A stretch of 64,000 nt of DNA from Burkholderia catarinensis (GTDB taxonomy: Bacteria > Pseudomonadota > Gammaproteobacteria > Burkholderiales > Burkholderiaceae). The DNA lies in assembly GCF_001883705.2 (NCBI RefSeq), contig NZ_MDEQ02000007.1, forward strand, positions 124,001 to 188,000, given 5' to 3'. Numbering within the stretch: position 1 is the stretch's first letter; the number at the start of each line of letters is the position of its first letter. The notes beneath the pieces are model-generated. The model saw only the letters and a list, made by a program, of their open reading frames with translations, had not been told where the DNA came from and did not search any database. Shown piece after piece: positions 52,544 to 62,986 of the stretch. Both the position numbers and the translations under genes were made by a program.

Positions 52544-53947
52544 GTGAGTTCCGCCCCCGATTCGATTCCTGCGTCGCCTGTCGTGCGCCCGTCGGCCTGC
52601 CCGGGGCTCGTGCGCGTGGTCGCGGCCGCCGACGGCGGGCTGTGCCGGATCAAGCTGCCCGGCGGCCGCCTCGACGCGCGCCAGGCGCGTGCGATCGCCG
52701 CCGCCGCGCGTGCATACGGCTCCGGCGCGATCGACGCGACCAATCGCGCGAATCTCCAGTTGCGCGGCATTCGCGACGGCGCGGCCGACACGCTGACGCG
52801 CGCGTTGCTCGACGCGGGCCTTGGCCCGCCCGTCGGCGCAACCGCAGACGCCACCGCCGATGCGGCCGCGCTAGCCGCGAGCGACGACGTCCGCAATGTG
52901 ATGCTCAGCCCGCTCGCCGGCCACGACCCCGCTGCGCTCGTCGACAGCCGTGCGCTTGCCGCGCCGCTCTTCGACATGCTGGCGCGCGAGTCGCGCCGCG
53001 GCGAGCTGTCGCCGAAATTCTCGATCCAGCTCGACGGCGGCGAAGCGGTCGCGGCGCTCGATCATCCGCACGACATCTGGCTGGCCGCGTGGCGCCGCAC
53101 CGACGGCGCGGTACGCATCGCGGCCGGGCTGGCCGGCTGCCCGCCGGTCGCACCCGGCGACCGGCCCGCTTCGGTCGACGTGTCGCCCGATCAGTGTGTC
53201 GCGCTGGTCCGCGCCCTGCTGCTCGCGTTCCTCGATCTCGCGCCGGCCGACATCACGCGGATGCGCGCCCTGCTCGCGACGTGCGGCGAACGCACGCTGC
53301 TCGAGCGTGCTCAGCATTATTTACCCTTCCCGCTCGCGGCCGATCCGGCGCTGGCCGGCTGGCGGCGCACGCGCGCCGACCCGGCGCTGCGTTTCGGTGC
53401 GCACCCGTCGCTCGACGCGGCGCGCTGCAGCATCGGCGCGCAATTCGCGCTCGGGCGGCTCGACGCGATGCAACTGGAACGGCTCGCCGCGCTGGCCGAA
53501 GCCGACGGCGACGGCACGCTGTCGATGACGCCGTGGCAAGGCGTGTTTCTCCACAGCGTGTTGCACGAACGCGCATCGGCGACGCTCGAGGCACTCGCAT
53601 CGCTCGGCCTCGTCTGCGCGTCGTCCGACCCGCTTGCGACGCTCGTCGCGTGCACCGGCAGCGCGGGCTGCGCGAAAGCGCGCGCCGATACGAAACACGA
53701 CGCGCTTGCCCTTGCCGCGCGCATCGGCCATCCGGTCGACGTGCATCTGACCGGTTGCGAGCGCCACTGCGCGCTGCCGCATCCCGCGACGCACACGCTC
53801 GTCGCGGTTGCTCCCGGGCACTACGACCTTTACCGGCGCAACGCGACCGCGGGCCTTGGCGCCCCGCTCGCGCGCCATCTGACGATTGACCAGGCCGCGG
53901 CCCGACTGACGGACGCGCGGCACAGCCAGGAAATCACCGATGCTTGA
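52544..53947 (+). CDS. cobG: Precorrin-3B synthase CobG
   Basis: 467-residue member of the nitrite/sulfite reductase family that uses oxygen and a 4Fe-4S centre to hydroxylate precorrin-3A and form the gamma-lactone. Two ferredoxin-like repeats are visible: [44 protein letters not shown] and, later, [14 protein letters not shown]. The cluster ligands are [20 protein letters not shown] ... [12 protein letters not shown] (Cys-x5-Cys and Cys-x3-Cys). I place the start at GTG 52544 ([11 protein letters not shown]), after the riboswitch; the frame is open far upstream through the aptamer, which cannot be coding. Confidence 0.88.
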   Translation: MSSAPDSIPASPVVRPSACPGLVRVVAAADGGLCRIKLPGGRLDARQARAIAAAARAYGSGAIDATNRANLQLRGIRDGAADTLTRALLDAGLGPPVGATADATADAAALAASDDVRNVMLSPLAGHDPAALVDSRALAAPLFDMLARESRRGELSPKFSIQLDGGEAVAALDHPHDIWLAAWRRTDGAVRIAAGLAGCPPVAPGDRPASVDVSPDQCVALVRALLLAFLDLAPADITRMRALLATCGERTLLERAQHYLPFPLAADPALAGWRRTRADPALRFGAHPSLDAARCSIGAQFALGRLDAMQLERLAALAEADGDGTLSMTPWQGVFLHSVLHERASATLEALASLGLVCASSDPLATLVACTGSAGCAKARADTKHDALALAARIGHPVDVHLTGCERHCALPHPATHTLVAVAPGHYDLYRRNATAGLGAPLARHLTIDQAAARLTDARHSQEITDA

Positions 53948-54566
53948 CTACATTCGCGACGGGCAGGAAATCTACCGCCAGTCGTTCGCGACGATCCGCA
54001 CCGAGGCCGACCTGTCGCAGGTTCCGCCCGATCTCGAGAAACTCGCGGTGCGCGTGATCCATGCGAGCGGGATGGTCGACGTCGTCTACGACCTGCGCTT
54101 CTCGGCCGGCGCCGGCACGGCGGGCCGCACGGCGCTCGCGGCCGGTGCGCCGATCCTGTGCGACGCGAAGATGGTCGCCGAAGGCATCACGCGCGCGCGG
54201 CTGCCGGCGGCCAACCGCGTGATCTGCACGCTCGGCGAGCCGGAGGTGCCCGACCTCGCGCGGCACCTCGGCAACACGCGTTCGGCCGCCGCGCTCGAAC
54301 TGTGGCGCCCGCATCTCGCGGGCAGCGTCGTCGTGATCGGCAATGCGCCGACCGCGCTGTTCCACCTGCTCGACATGATCGACGCCGGCGCGCCGCGCCC
54401 CGCGCTGATCCTCGGTTTCCCGGTCGGCTTCATCGGCGCGGCCGAATCGAAGGCGATGCTCGACGCCGACAGCCGTGGCGTGCCGTACGTCGCGCTGCTC
54501 GGCCGGCGCGGCGGCAGCGCGATGGCCGCTGCCGCGGTCAATGCGCTCGCGACGGAGGTCGAATGA
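53940..54566 (+). CDS. cobH: Precorrin-8X methylmutase
   Basis: 208-residue CobH/CbiC that moves the C11 methyl to C12, giving hydrogenobyrinate. [49 protein letters not shown] carries the active-site His; [14 protein letters not shown] and [13 protein letters not shown] are conserved. It overlaps the end of cobG by eight bases and the start of cobI by four. Confidence 0.95.
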   Translation: MLDYIRDGQEIYRQSFATIRTEADLSQVPPDLEKLAVRVIHASGMVDVVYDLRFSAGAGTAGRTALAAGAPILCDAKMVAEGITRARLPAANRVICTLGEPEVPDLARHLGNTRSAAALELWRPHLAGSVVVIGNAPTALFHLLDMIDAGAPRPALILGFPVGFIGAAESKAMLDADSRGVPYVALLGRRGGSAMAAAAVNALATEVE

Positions 54567-55297
54567 CGTCCGCGCGCGGACGCCTGTTCGGGGTCGGCGT
54601 CGGCCCCGGCGATCCCGAACTGATGACGATCAAGGCGCTGCGCGTGCTGCAGGCCGCGCCCGTGGTCGCGTACTTCGTCGCGAAGGGCAAGAAAGGCAAT
54701 GCGTACGGCATCGTCGAAGCACACCTGCTCGATGGGCAGACGCAACTGCCGCTCGTCTACCCGGTGACGACCGAGGCGCTGCCGCCGCCGCTGTGCTACG
54801 AGACGGTGATCGCCGATTTCTACGATACGGCCGCTGAAATCGTCGCGGCGCACCTCGACGCGGGCCGCGACGTCGCGGTGATCTGCGAAGGCGACCCGTT
54901 CTTCTACGGCTCGTACATGTACCTGCACGACCGCCTCGCGCCGCGCTACGACACCGAGGTGATACCCGGCGTGTGCGCGATGCTCGGCGGCACGGCGGTG
55001 CTCGGCCAGCCGCTCGTCTATCGCAACCAGAGCCTGTCGGTGCTGTCGGGCGTGCTGCCCGAGCACGAACTGCGCGAGCGGCTCGCGCGGGCCGACGCGG
55101 CCGTCGTGATGAAGCTCGGCCGCAATTTCGACAAGGTACGGCGCGTGCTCGACGAACTGGGGCTCGCGAAGCGCGCGCTGTATGTCGAGCGCGCGACGAT
55201 GGCGAGCCAGCGCATCGTGCCGCTCGACGAGGTCGATCCGATGGCGTCGCCGTATTTCTCGCTGCTCGTCGTGCCGGGGGAAAAATGGCAAGGATGA
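54563..55297 (+). CDS. cobI: Precorrin-2 C20-methyltransferase
   Basis: 244-residue SAM-dependent methylase: [72 protein letters not shown] and [34 protein letters not shown]. It converts precorrin-2 to precorrin-3A, the substrate of CobG. Its ATG overlaps the stop of cobH (ATGA). Confidence 0.95.
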   Translation: MTSARGRLFGVGVGPGDPELMTIKALRVLQAAPVVAYFVAKGKKGNAYGIVEAHLLDGQTQLPLVYPVTTEALPPPLCYETVIADFYDTAAEIVAAHLDAGRDVAVICEGDPFFYGSYMYLHDRLAPRYDTEVIPGVCAMLGGTAVLGQPLVYRNQSLSVLSGVLPEHELRERLARADAAVVMKLGRNFDKVRRVLDELGLAKRALYVERATMASQRIVPLDEVDPMASPYFSLLVVPGEKWQG

Positions 55298-57003
55298 CGA
55301 CCCCGCCCGCGATCGTGATTCTGGGCGCCGGCGCGCTCGACACCGCGCGGCGCATCCAGGCGCGCTATCCGGGCGCCCGCGTGCACGGGCTCGCATCGCG
55401 CGTCGATGCCGACGTGCCGTTCGACGAACTCGGCACGCACCTTCGCGAACTCTATGCACGCGGTTTGCCGATCGTCGCGCTGTGCGCGGCCGGCATCGTG
55501 ATCCGATGCCTCGCGCCCGCGCTCGCCGACAAGGGCGTCGAGCCGCCCGTGCTCGCGGTCGCGGAAGACGGCTCGGCCGTCGTGCCGCTGCTCGGCGGGC
55601 TGACGGGCGTCAACGTCATGGCGCGTGAAATCGCCGAATGCGTCGGCGTCGCGCCGTCGATCACGACCAGCGGCGAGCTGCGCTTCGGCGCATGCGTGCT
55701 CAATCCGCCCGAAGGCTATGCGCTCGCAGATCTCGCCCAGGGCAAGCGTTTCGTGTCCGATTTGCTCGCGGGCGCGGCGACGCGCGTCGACGGCGTGGCG
55801 CCGTGGCTCGACGACGTTGCGCTGCCGCGCGACGACGCGGCCGCGCATGCGATCCGCGTGACGCCCGACGCGTGGCGCGGCACGCGCGACGAACTCGTGA
55901 TCCATCCGCGCAGCGTGGTGGTCGGCGTCGCTGCGCATGCCGTGCAGGTGGACGAAGCGCTCGCTGCGCGCATCGATGCCGCACTCGATGCGCAAGGTCT
56001 CGCACGGCTGGCGCTCGCGGCCATCGTGGCGCCCGCATCGGCGATCGGCGATGCCGCGCTGGAGCAAGCCGCGCAAACGCTCGGCGTGCCGCTGCGCTTC
56101 GTCGATGTCGATCCCCTCGCGCAAGCCGACGCGGCCGCGCTGCTCGGCCGTGCGCTGCGCGTCGCGCACACGCTGCGTGCAGCGACGAACGGCCTCGCGT
56201 GCGCGATCGCGTCGCATCCGGTCGACCCCGCCACGCTCGGCCGTGCACGCGGCCGCCTGACGGTGCTCGGCCTCGGCCCGGGCGCCGCCGCGTGGCTCAC
56301 GCCGGCCGCGCGCGCCGCGCTCGCTGACGCGACCGACATCCTCGGCTACACGACCTACGTGAACATGGCCGGCCCGTTCCGCGACGACCAGCGCGTGCAC
56401 GGCACCGACAATCGCGAGGAGATGCAGCGCGCGCGCCATGCGTTCGAACTCGCGGCCGAGGGCCGGCGCGTCGCGGTCGTGTCGTCGGGCGACCCGGGCG
56501 TGTTCGCGATGGCCGCGGCCGTGCTCGAAGCGCTCGACGAATTGCGCGACCCGCAGTGGGCCGCAGTCGACCTGCGCGTGGAGCCCGGCATCTCGGCGTC
56601 GCTCGCAACCGCCGCGCAGGCCGGCGCGCCGCTCGGCCACGACTTCTGCGCGATCTCGCTGTCGGACAACCTGAAGCCGTGGGACGTGATCGAGACGCGC
56701 CTGCGGCATGCGGCGCAGGCCGATCTCGTGATGGCGTTCTACAACCCGATCTCGCGTGCGCGGCCGTGGCAGCTCGATCGTGCGCTCGATGTCGTGCGTG
56801 CGCACCGCGCGGCCGATACGGTGGTCGTGCTGGGCCGCGACATCGGCCGGCCGGGCGCGGCGCTCGCGACGACGACGCTCGGCGCACTGCGCAGCGACCA
56901 GGTCGACATGCGCACGATGGTGATCGTCGGCTCGTCGACGACGCGGCGCTTCGCGATCGGCAACGCACGCGAGTGGGTCTATACGCCGCGCTGGTATCGC
57001 TGA
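55294..57003 (+). CDS. cobJ: CbiG-CobJ fusion: cobalamin biosynthesis CbiG plus precorrin-3B C17-methyltransferase
   Basis: 569-residue fusion. Residues 1-320 or so are CbiG ([54 protein letters not shown], then a CobE-like C-terminal part [26 protein letters not shown]). Residues 325-569 are CobJ ([102 protein letters not shown]), the ring-contracting C17 methylase. CbiG opens the lactone and removes acetaldehyde in the anaerobic route. The start at 55294 overlaps the cobI stop (ATGA); 55285 is an in-frame alternative. Confidence 0.93.
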   Translation: MTTPPAIVILGAGALDTARRIQARYPGARVHGLASRVDADVPFDELGTHLRELYARGLPIVALCAAGIVIRCLAPALADKGVEPPVLAVAEDGSAVVPLLGGLTGVNVMAREIAECVGVAPSITTSGELRFGACVLNPPEGYALADLAQGKRFVSDLLAGAATRVDGVAPWLDDVALPRDDAAAHAIRVTPDAWRGTRDELVIHPRSVVVGVAAHAVQVDEALAARIDAALDAQGLARLALAAIVAPASAIGDAALEQAAQTLGVPLRFVDVDPLAQADAAALLGRALRVAHTLRAATNGLACAIASHPVDPATLGRARGRLTVLGLGPGAAAWLTPAARAALADATDILGYTTYVNMAGPFRDDQRVHGTDNREEMQRARHAFELAAEGRRVAVVSSGDPGVFAMAAAVLEALDELRDPQWAAVDLRVEPGISASLATAAQAGAPLGHDFCAISLSDNLKPWDVIETRLRHAAQADLVMAFYNPISRARPWQLDRALDVVRAHRAADTVVVLGRDIGRPGAALATTTLGALRSDQVDMRTMVIVGSSTTRRFAIGNAREWVYTPRWYR

Positions 57004-57009
57004 ACCCGG

Positions 57010-58218
57010 TTATCGCGTCAGCCCGATGCCGCGTGCGTCGGCATGCTCCATGCCGGTCGCGCTGCCGGTTCGCCAGAACCGGTACACGAGCACGCCGACG
57101 ATCGCCTGCGCAACGACCACGAACGCGACGCAGCCGGCCCATCCCCACCGATGCCAGCCGGGCACCGGCAGGATCGAGCCGAGACTGCCGCCGAAGTAAT
57201 AGCAGGACAGGTAGATGCCGATCGCCGTCGAGCGCGCGCTCGACGCCGCCTGCGAGATGAACGTGTTGGCCGACGCCTGTTCGACGAACACGGCGGTCGA
57301 ACCGAGCGCGAGGCCGGCCAGAATCACCGGCACGCTGTCCGACAGCGTGAGCAGCGCCCCGCCGATCGCGAGCGTGGCCGCGGCGAGCGCCGGTGCGCGC
57401 GGGCCGCGATGCCGCGCGAGGCGCCCCGCCAGCGGCGTCACGACCACCGCCACCAGGAAGACCGCATAGATCGCGCCGATCCCGACCGTGCCGAAGCCGA
57501 ACGGCGCGCGGGCAAGCCGCAGGCCGACGAACGTGAACGTCGCGACCTGCGACGCGAGCACGCATGCGCCGATCGCGAACGACGCGAGCAGCGGGCCGCG
57601 CGTGACGATGCGCCACGACGGCCCCGCGCCCGCTTCCGCATCGTTGCCGGAGCGCCGCGCGAGCGCGCCGGACGCCGGCAGGCTCGTGTAGATCGCGATG
57701 CCCGTCACGAGACACAGCGCCGCGACGACGTCGAGCGCATGCCGCCAGCCCCATATCGACGTCAGCAGGTTGGTCGCGAAGCGGCCGGCGAAACCGCCGA
57801 GCGTCGTGCCGGCGACGAATAGCGCGCTGATCTCGGCCGACGTGCCGCGATCGAAGCGTTCGGCGATAGATGCGATCGACAGTGCAAAGATGAACGGCAT
57901 GACCAGGCCGGCCGCAAAGCGTGCGCCGAGAAACGACGCGAAGCCTGCCGCATGCGCGGACCACACGACCGGCAGCGCGACGGCCAACGCTGCCGACGAA
58001 ATCGCGACGCGCCGCTCGATGCGCGCGGCCAGCATGCCGACGAACGGCGCGATAATGGCGACGGCCGTCGTGGTCGCGCTTACGCCTTGCCCCGCACGCT
58101 CCGCGCTGACGCCGAAGGCGGCCGCGAGTTCGTGCAGGATGCCCTGCGTCGAATAGAGATTGAGAAACGCGGCGAAGCCGCAGAGAAAGAACGCGATGCG
58201 TGTGGTCCTGTCGTTCAT
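57010..58218 (-). CDS. MFS transporter (YnfM-like)
   Basis: 402-residue permease starting MNDRTTRIAFFLCGFAAFLNLYSTQGILHELAAAFGVSAERAGQGVSATTTAVAIIAPFVGMLAARIERR, the pattern of the YnfM/arabinose-efflux-type MFS proteins. Twelve helices can be followed to the C-terminus. Its gene is divergent from a LysR gene (58313) with a 94-base gap, so it is probably controlled by that regulator. The substrate is unknown. It converges on the cob operon with a six-base gap. Confidence 0.87.
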   Translation of the reverse strand: MNDRTTRIAFFLCGFAAFLNLYSTQGILHELAAAFGVSAERAGQGVSATTTAVAIIAPFVGMLAARIERRVAISSAALAVALPVVWSAHAAGFASFLGARFAAGLVMPFIFALSIASIAERFDRGTSAEISALFVAGTTLGGFAGRFATNLLTSIWGWRHALDVVAALCLVTGIAIYTSLPASGALARRSGNDAEAGAGPSWRIVTRGPLLASFAIGACVLASQVATFTFVGLRLARAPFGFGTVGIGAIYAVFLVAVVVTPLAGRLARHRGPRAPALAAATLAIGGALLTLSDSVPVILAGLALGSTAVFVEQASANTFISQAASSARSTAIGIYLSCYYFGGSLGSILPVPGWHRWGWAGCVAFVVVAQAIVGVLVYRFWRTGSATGMEHADARGIGLTR

Positions 58219-58312
58219 CGGGGCTGCCCTGTCGTCGATGCCGACAGTCTGACGAGCGCGCCGCGCGCACGCCAATACCGTTTTCACCGCCATTGATACC
58301 GGAACGACAACA

Positions 58313-59215
58313 ATGCTCGACCTGCGCCGCCTCCGCTATTTCGTGGTCGTCGCCGACGAACTGCACTTCGGCCGCGCCGCGTTGCGCCTGCGGATCGCGC
58401 AGCCGCCGCTCACGCGCCATATCGCCGCGCTGGAAAGCGAGCTCGGCGTCCGGCTGTTCGAGCGTTCGACGCGCGCGGTGCGGCTGACGCCGGAAGGGAC
58501 GCTGTTTCTCGAGCATGCGCGCCACGTCGTCAGCGCGGCCGCCGAGGCCGAAGCGAGCGCACGCAAGATCGCGCAAGGCATCGCCGGGCGGATCGTGATC
58601 GGCTACGCGAGTTCGATTCCGATGTCCGACACGTTCCCGGACGTGATCCGCGCCGCGAGCCGGACGATGCCCGACGTCGAACTCGCGTTCCGCGAAGCGG
58701 CGACCGCCAGCCAGCGCCAGCAGATCGCGGACGGCACGATGGACATCGGCTTCGGCTGGGCGTGGGACGGCGCGCCCGGCGTGCCGGTGGCGTCGCTAGT
58801 CGCGTCGCGCGAACCGATCGTCGCGGCCGTGCCGGCCGGGAATCCGTTCGCAAGCCGTGCGAGCGTCGACGTCGCGGAGCTGGCAGGCGAAACCTTCGTC
58901 ACCTTTCCGCCCGGTTACGGTTCGGCGTTGACCGCCGCGCTGGACGACCTGTGCGCGCAAGCCGGATTCGCGCCGCGGATCGGGCCGACCGCGTCGCAGA
59001 TCACGACGCTCGTGTCGCTGGTGGCCGCCGAACGCGGCATCGCGATCGTGCCGGGCTTCACGGCGACGCTGCAGCGCCCGGGCGTCGTCTACGTGCCGCT
59101 CGCCGACACGCGCGCGGTCGAGCAGATCGTGTCGTGGAGCGAGCCGTTTTCGTCGGCGTGCGTCGAGCGCTTCGTCGCACTCGCGCGTTCGCTTGCGCAG
59201 CCGGCATCGGCCTGA
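58313..59215 (+). CDS. LysR-family transcriptional regulator
   Basis: 300-residue LysR protein: MLDLRRLRYFVVVADELHFGRAALRLRIAQPPLTRHIAALESELGVRLFERSTRAVRLTPEG, of the CatR/BenM-like group judged by the LRYFVVVAxELHFGRAA start. The effector domain includes IVIGYASSIPMSDTFPDVIRAA. It is divergent from the MFS gene and probably its regulator. Confidence 0.9.
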   Translation: MLDLRRLRYFVVVADELHFGRAALRLRIAQPPLTRHIAALESELGVRLFERSTRAVRLTPEGTLFLEHARHVVSAAAEAEASARKIAQGIAGRIVIGYASSIPMSDTFPDVIRAASRTMPDVELAFREAATASQRQQIADGTMDIGFGWAWDGAPGVPVASLVASREPIVAAVPAGNPFASRASVDVAELAGETFVTFPPGYGSALTAALDDLCAQAGFAPRIGPTASQITTLVSLVAAERGIAIVPGFTATLQRPGVVYVPLADTRAVEQIVSWSEPFSSACVERFVALARSLAQPASA

Positions 59216-59467
59216 TGCGACTCGAGCGACGCGCGTCGCGCTTGATACGACCGATCGGGAAAATCGCCCGCCCGACGTGTTGCGCAACGCTGTCGAATCG
59301 GCAAGATCATTACGTATCGGGAATCAAATAACAAAAAGAACACCTAAGCATTCACTAATCGGCGCGAATCCTCCAAGATGGGCACGCCGCCGGCCGGGCA
59401 TGCCCGGTCTCGCCCGACCGGCGGCGATACGCGGGCCAGCGTATCCCTCTTCCACTTGGAGAACACA

Positions 59468-60823
59468 ATGAACAACAATGTGTTGCCGCGTTTCATCCCG
59501 CGTGCGCTTGCCGCGGGTTGTCTGCTCGCGATGGCGAGCGTGTCCCAGGGCGCCGGCGTTTATGCGCCCTATGTCGACGTGACGCTCTACCCGACGCCAC
59601 TGGTCGACCAGATCGGCGTCCGGCAAGGCATCCAGCAGTTCACGCTCGCGTTCGTGGTCGCGGGCAGCGGCTGCGCGCCGTCGTGGGGCGGCGTGCAGCC
59701 GATCGGCAACGGCGCGAGCGGCGGCCTGCTGACCGCGCTGTCGACGTCGATCGCGAGCTATCGCGCGAAAGGCGGCGAAGTCGCCGTGTCGTTCGGCGGC
59801 GCGAACGGCACACCGCTGATGCAGGCGTGCTCGACGGTCCCCGCGCTGAAGGCCGCGTACCAGACGGTGATCGACACGTACGGCCTCACGCATGTCGACT
59901 TCGACATCGAGGGCGCGTCGCAGCTGGACACGGCAGCGGTCGCCCGCAACTTCCAGGCCGTCGCGCAACTGCAGTCCGACTACGCGGCGAAGGGCAAGCC
60001 GCTGCACGTCACGCTGACGCTGCCGACGATGCCGACCGGGCTCACGCAGGACGGCCTGAACGTCGTCAACGCGGCGATCGCGAACCAGACCGTGTTCGAT
60101 GCGGTGAACGTGATGGCGATGGATTACGGGCCCGCGAACATCGACATGGGCGCCGCCGCGATCAGTGCCGCACAGGCGCTGTACTCGCAGCTCGACACGG
60201 CGTTCAAGTCGGCCGGCAAGCCGCAGACCAATGCACAGCTCTGGCAGATGGTGGGCGTCACGCCGATGATCGGCGTGAACGACGTGCAGGGCGAAACCTT
60301 CACGCTCGCGAATGCGCAAAGCGTGCTGAGCGCGGCGGTCAACAACGGCTACGGCTTCTTCGGCAACTGGTCGGTCGGCCGCGATCAGGCGTGCCCGTCC
60401 GGCGGCACGTATGCGTCGCCGACCTGCTCGGGCGTCGCACAGCAGCCGTACGCGTTCGCGGCGATCTTCAGGGCGCTCGACGGCAAGTGGGGCGCGGGCG
60501 TCACGCAGGACCCGAACTACGGCGGCGGCTCGGACGGCGGCACGCCGCAGCCGGGCGCGCCCTGGGCGGCCGGCCAGGTCTATACGGCTGGCGCGACGGT
60601 TACCTACCAGGGCACGACGTATCAGGCGCAATGGTGGACGCAGGGCGACGTGCCCGGCCAGGCGGCCGTGTGGAAGCCGGTCGGCGGCGGCTCGCCCGTG
60701 TGGTCGGCCACGACCGCCTACCCGGGCGGCACGTGCGTGATGTACCAGGGCGCGAAGTACTGCGCGAAATGGTGGACGCAGGGCGACAACCCGGGTGCGG
60801 GCGGCGTGTGGGTGAAGTCGTGA
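59468..60823 (+). CDS. Secreted GH18 chitinase with two CBM5/12 chitin-binding modules
   Basis: 451-residue exported glycoside hydrolase. The signal peptide is RALAAGCLLAMASVSQGAG. The GH18 barrel spans about 30-345, with GGEVAVSFGGANG (the SxGG strand) and the catalytic motif THVDFDIEGA, where Glu is the general acid, then AVNVMAMDYG with the barrel tyrosine. Two carbohydrate-binding modules close the protein: APWAAGQVYTAGATVTYQGTTYQAQWWTQGDVPG and PVWSATTAYPGGTCVMYQGAKYCAKWWTQGDNPG, both with the AxWWTQGD signature. It has a Gly/Pro-rich linker between barrel and modules. It would degrade chitin outside the cell. Confidence 0.92.
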   Translation: MNNNVLPRFIPRALAAGCLLAMASVSQGAGVYAPYVDVTLYPTPLVDQIGVRQGIQQFTLAFVVAGSGCAPSWGGVQPIGNGASGGLLTALSTSIASYRAKGGEVAVSFGGANGTPLMQACSTVPALKAAYQTVIDTYGLTHVDFDIEGASQLDTAAVARNFQAVAQLQSDYAAKGKPLHVTLTLPTMPTGLTQDGLNVVNAAIANQTVFDAVNVMAMDYGPANIDMGAAAISAAQALYSQLDTAFKSAGKPQTNAQLWQMVGVTPMIGVNDVQGETFTLANAQSVLSAAVNNGYGFFGNWSVGRDQACPSGGTYASPTCSGVAQQPYAFAAIFRALDGKWGAGVTQDPNYGGGSDGGTPQPGAPWAAGQVYTAGATVTYQGTTYQAQWWTQGDVPGQAAVWKPVGGGSPVWSATTAYPGGTCVMYQGAKYCAKWWTQGDNPGAGGVWVKS

Positions 60824-60864
60824 CGTCGCGGCGGCCGATGCACCGACTCATCGGCGCGTGACGC

Positions 60865-60918
60865 GCGGCGGGCCGTTTCCGGTGCGGCAGGATCGTGCGC
60901 CGGAACACGGCCCGCCGC
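60865..60918. terminator. Long hairpin between convergent chitinase and IclR genes
   Basis: An inverted repeat of about 18 bp: GCGGCGGGCCGTTTCCGG (60865-60882) against CCGGAACACGGCCCGCCGC (60900-60918), with a single-base bulge. It lies in the 113-base convergent gap and has no T-tract, but its length makes it a likely barrier for transcripts from both sides. Confidence 0.6.
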
Positions 60919-60936
60919 CGGTCGTGGCGTACCGCC

Positions 60937-61680
60937 CTACCCGCGCACGTGCTCGGCCAGCAGCCGCGCCTTCGCGTCGACGAGCAGCGCCGCATGCGTG
61001 TCGCGATGCTGGCGGATCCGCTCGGTCGGCCCGACGACCGACAGCCCGTACCAGTCGCCGTCGAGCGTCAGCGCGACCGCGAGCGCCGACAGCTCGGGCG
61101 CGCTCTCGCCGAAGTTCTCGGCCCAGCCGAGTTCGCGAAACCGTGCGGTTTGCGCGACGAGCGCCGGCAGGTCCGCCACTGTCGCGTCGGTGAAGCGTTC
61201 GAACGGCAATTGCGCGCCGAGCGCCTGCTGCGCGTCGCCGGCGAGTTCCGCGAAGATCGCCTTGCCGATCGAGTTCGCGTGCAGCGGGCGCAGCTCGCCC
61301 GGCTGGCGCGTATAGCGGATCGCCTGCTCCGATTCGACGACGTCGAGGTACGTGACCGACGGGCCCTGGATCTTGCCGAGCACGGCCGTCTCGCGGCTCG
61401 CGTCGCGCAGCGCGACGAGATGCGGATGCACGATGTCGACGACGGGATCGGTCGCGTCGATCGCGGCGGCGAGCGTCTGCAGGCGGCGGGTCGGGTAATA
61501 GCCGCCGCGCTTGCGCACTTCGTACAGGTAGCCGCGGCTCACGAGCGTGCGCGCCATCGCGAGGCAGCTCGACGCCGGCACATTGAGCAGGCGCGCGAGT
61601 TCGGTGAGCGGCAGCGGCCGCCGTTCGGCGGCGAACAGCTCGAACAGGTCGAGCGTGCGGGCAACGAGTTTGACGTCCAT
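60937..61680 (-). CDS. IclR-family transcriptional regulator
   Basis: 247-residue regulator: N-terminal winged helix VARTLDLFELFAAERRPLPLTELARLLNVPASSCLAMARTLVSRGYLYEV and C-terminal effector domain SRETAVLGKIQGPSVTYLDVVESEQAIRYTRQPGELRPLHANSIGKAIFAELAGD. IclR proteins typically control catabolic operons. It is the last gene after an acyl-CoA dehydrogenase and a CitMHS transporter on the same strand, so it is the probable regulator of that group. Confidence 0.9.
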   Translation of the reverse strand: MDVKLVARTLDLFELFAAERRPLPLTELARLLNVPASSCLAMARTLVSRGYLYEVRKRGGYYPTRRLQTLAAAIDATDPVVDIVHPHLVALRDASRETAVLGKIQGPSVTYLDVVESEQAIRYTRQPGELRPLHANSIGKAIFAELAGDAQQALGAQLPFERFTDATVADLPALVAQTARFRELGWAENFGESAPELSALAVALTLDGDWYGLSVVGPTERIRQHRDTHAALLVDAKARLLAEHVRG

Positions 61681-61740
61681 GGCGAGCGCTTGAATCGGAA
61701 CGGGATGTCGCGCACCGGGCCGGCCGCCAGGCCGGTACGG

Positions 61741-62907
61741 TCAGTACGACTTCGGCAGCCCGAGCACCTTCTCCGCGATGTAGCACAGGATCAGTTGCGG
61801 ACTCACGGGCGCGAGCCTCGGAATCATACACTCGCGCAGGTAGCGCTCGACATGGTATTCCTTCGCATACCCCATCCCGCCGTGGGTCGCGACCGCCGTC
61901 TGGCATGCCTGGAACGCGGCTTCCGCGCCGAGGTATTTCGCCGCGTTCGCCTCCGCGCCGCACGACTGCCCCGCGTCGTAGCGCGTCGCGGCCTTCATCA
62001 CCATCAGCCACGTGGCCTCGAGCTGCATCCATGCCTGCGCGAGCGGATGCTGGATCGACTGGTTCTGCCCGATCGGCCGGCCGAACACGACGCGCTCGCA
62101 CGCGTACTGCGTCGCGCGGCGCAGCGCGGCCTGCCCGAGCCCGATCGCCTCCGCGGCGATCAGGATCCGCTCGGGATTCAGCCCGTGCAGCAGATAGCGG
62201 AAGCCGTCGCCCTCGTTGCCGATCAGGTCGCCCTCCGGCACGCGCAGGTTGTCGATGAACAGCATGTTCGAATCGACGGCCTTGCGGCCCATCTTCTCGA
62301 TCTCGCGCACCTCGACATGCGAGCGGTCGAGGTCGGTATAGAACAGGCTCAGCCCGTCGGTCGGCTTCGCGACCTGGTCGAGCGGCGTCGTGCGCGCGAT
62401 GATCAGCATCTTGTTCGCGACCTGCGCGGTCGAGATCCAGATCTTGCGCCCGCTCAGTACGTAGTGGTCGCCGTCGCGGCGCGCCTGGGTGGTCAGGTGT
62501 GTGGTGTCGAGGCCCGCGTCCGGTTCCGTCACCGCGAAGCACGCCTTGTCGCGCCCGGCGATCAGCGGCGGCAGGAAGCGCGCCTTCTGCGCGTCGTTGC
62601 CGAACACCTGCACCGGGTTCAGCCCGAAGATGTTCATGTGGACGGCCGACGCGCCGGACAGGCCGGCGCCCGACGCGCTGATCGTGCGCATCATCAGCGC
62701 GGCCTCGGTCATCCCGAGCCCGGCGCCGCCGTGGGCCGGGTCCATCGCGATGCCGAGCCAGCCGGCCTCGGCGAGCGCCGCGTGGAAATCGGCCGGAAAT
62801 CCGCCCGCGCGATCGCGCTCGAGCCAGTAGTCGTCGCCGAAGCGCTCGCAGATTTTTTCGATCGCGCTTTCGATCGCGCGCTGGTCGTCGGTCAGGTCGA
62901 ACTGCAT
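61741..62907 (-). CDS. Acyl-CoA dehydrogenase family enzyme
   Basis: 388-residue FAD enzyme: MQFDLTDDQRAIESAIEKICERFGDDYW, CFAVTEPDAGLDTTHLTTQARRDGDHYVLSGRKIWISTAQVA (FAD/substrate binding), GRPIGQNQSIQHPLAQAWMQLEAT and the C-terminal ATHGGMGYAKEYHVERYLREC (FAD-binding). It oxidises an acyl-CoA thioester and passes electrons to ETF. The chain length or substrate is not evident. The downstream gene is IclR and the upstream one a citrate-family transporter. Confidence 0.9.
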   Translation of the reverse strand: MQFDLTDDQRAIESAIEKICERFGDDYWLERDRAGGFPADFHAALAEAGWLGIAMDPAHGGAGLGMTEAALMMRTISASGAGLSGASAVHMNIFGLNPVQVFGNDAQKARFLPPLIAGRDKACFAVTEPDAGLDTTHLTTQARRDGDHYVLSGRKIWISTAQVANKMLIIARTTPLDQVAKPTDGLSLFYTDLDRSHVEVREIEKMGRKAVDSNMLFIDNLRVPEGDLIGNEGDGFRYLLHGLNPERILIAAEAIGLGQAALRRATQYACERVVFGRPIGQNQSIQHPLAQAWMQLEATWLMVMKAATRYDAGQSCGAEANAAKYLGAEAAFQACQTAVATHGGMGYAKEYHVERYLRECMIPRLAPVSPQLILCYIAEKVLGLPKSY

Positions 62908-62986
62908 GGACTGCTCTCCCGTAAAACGTGAACGGCCGCGCCGTTCTCAAGAAGCCGCCGGGTAATCCCCTCGGGGGGCCTGGCGC

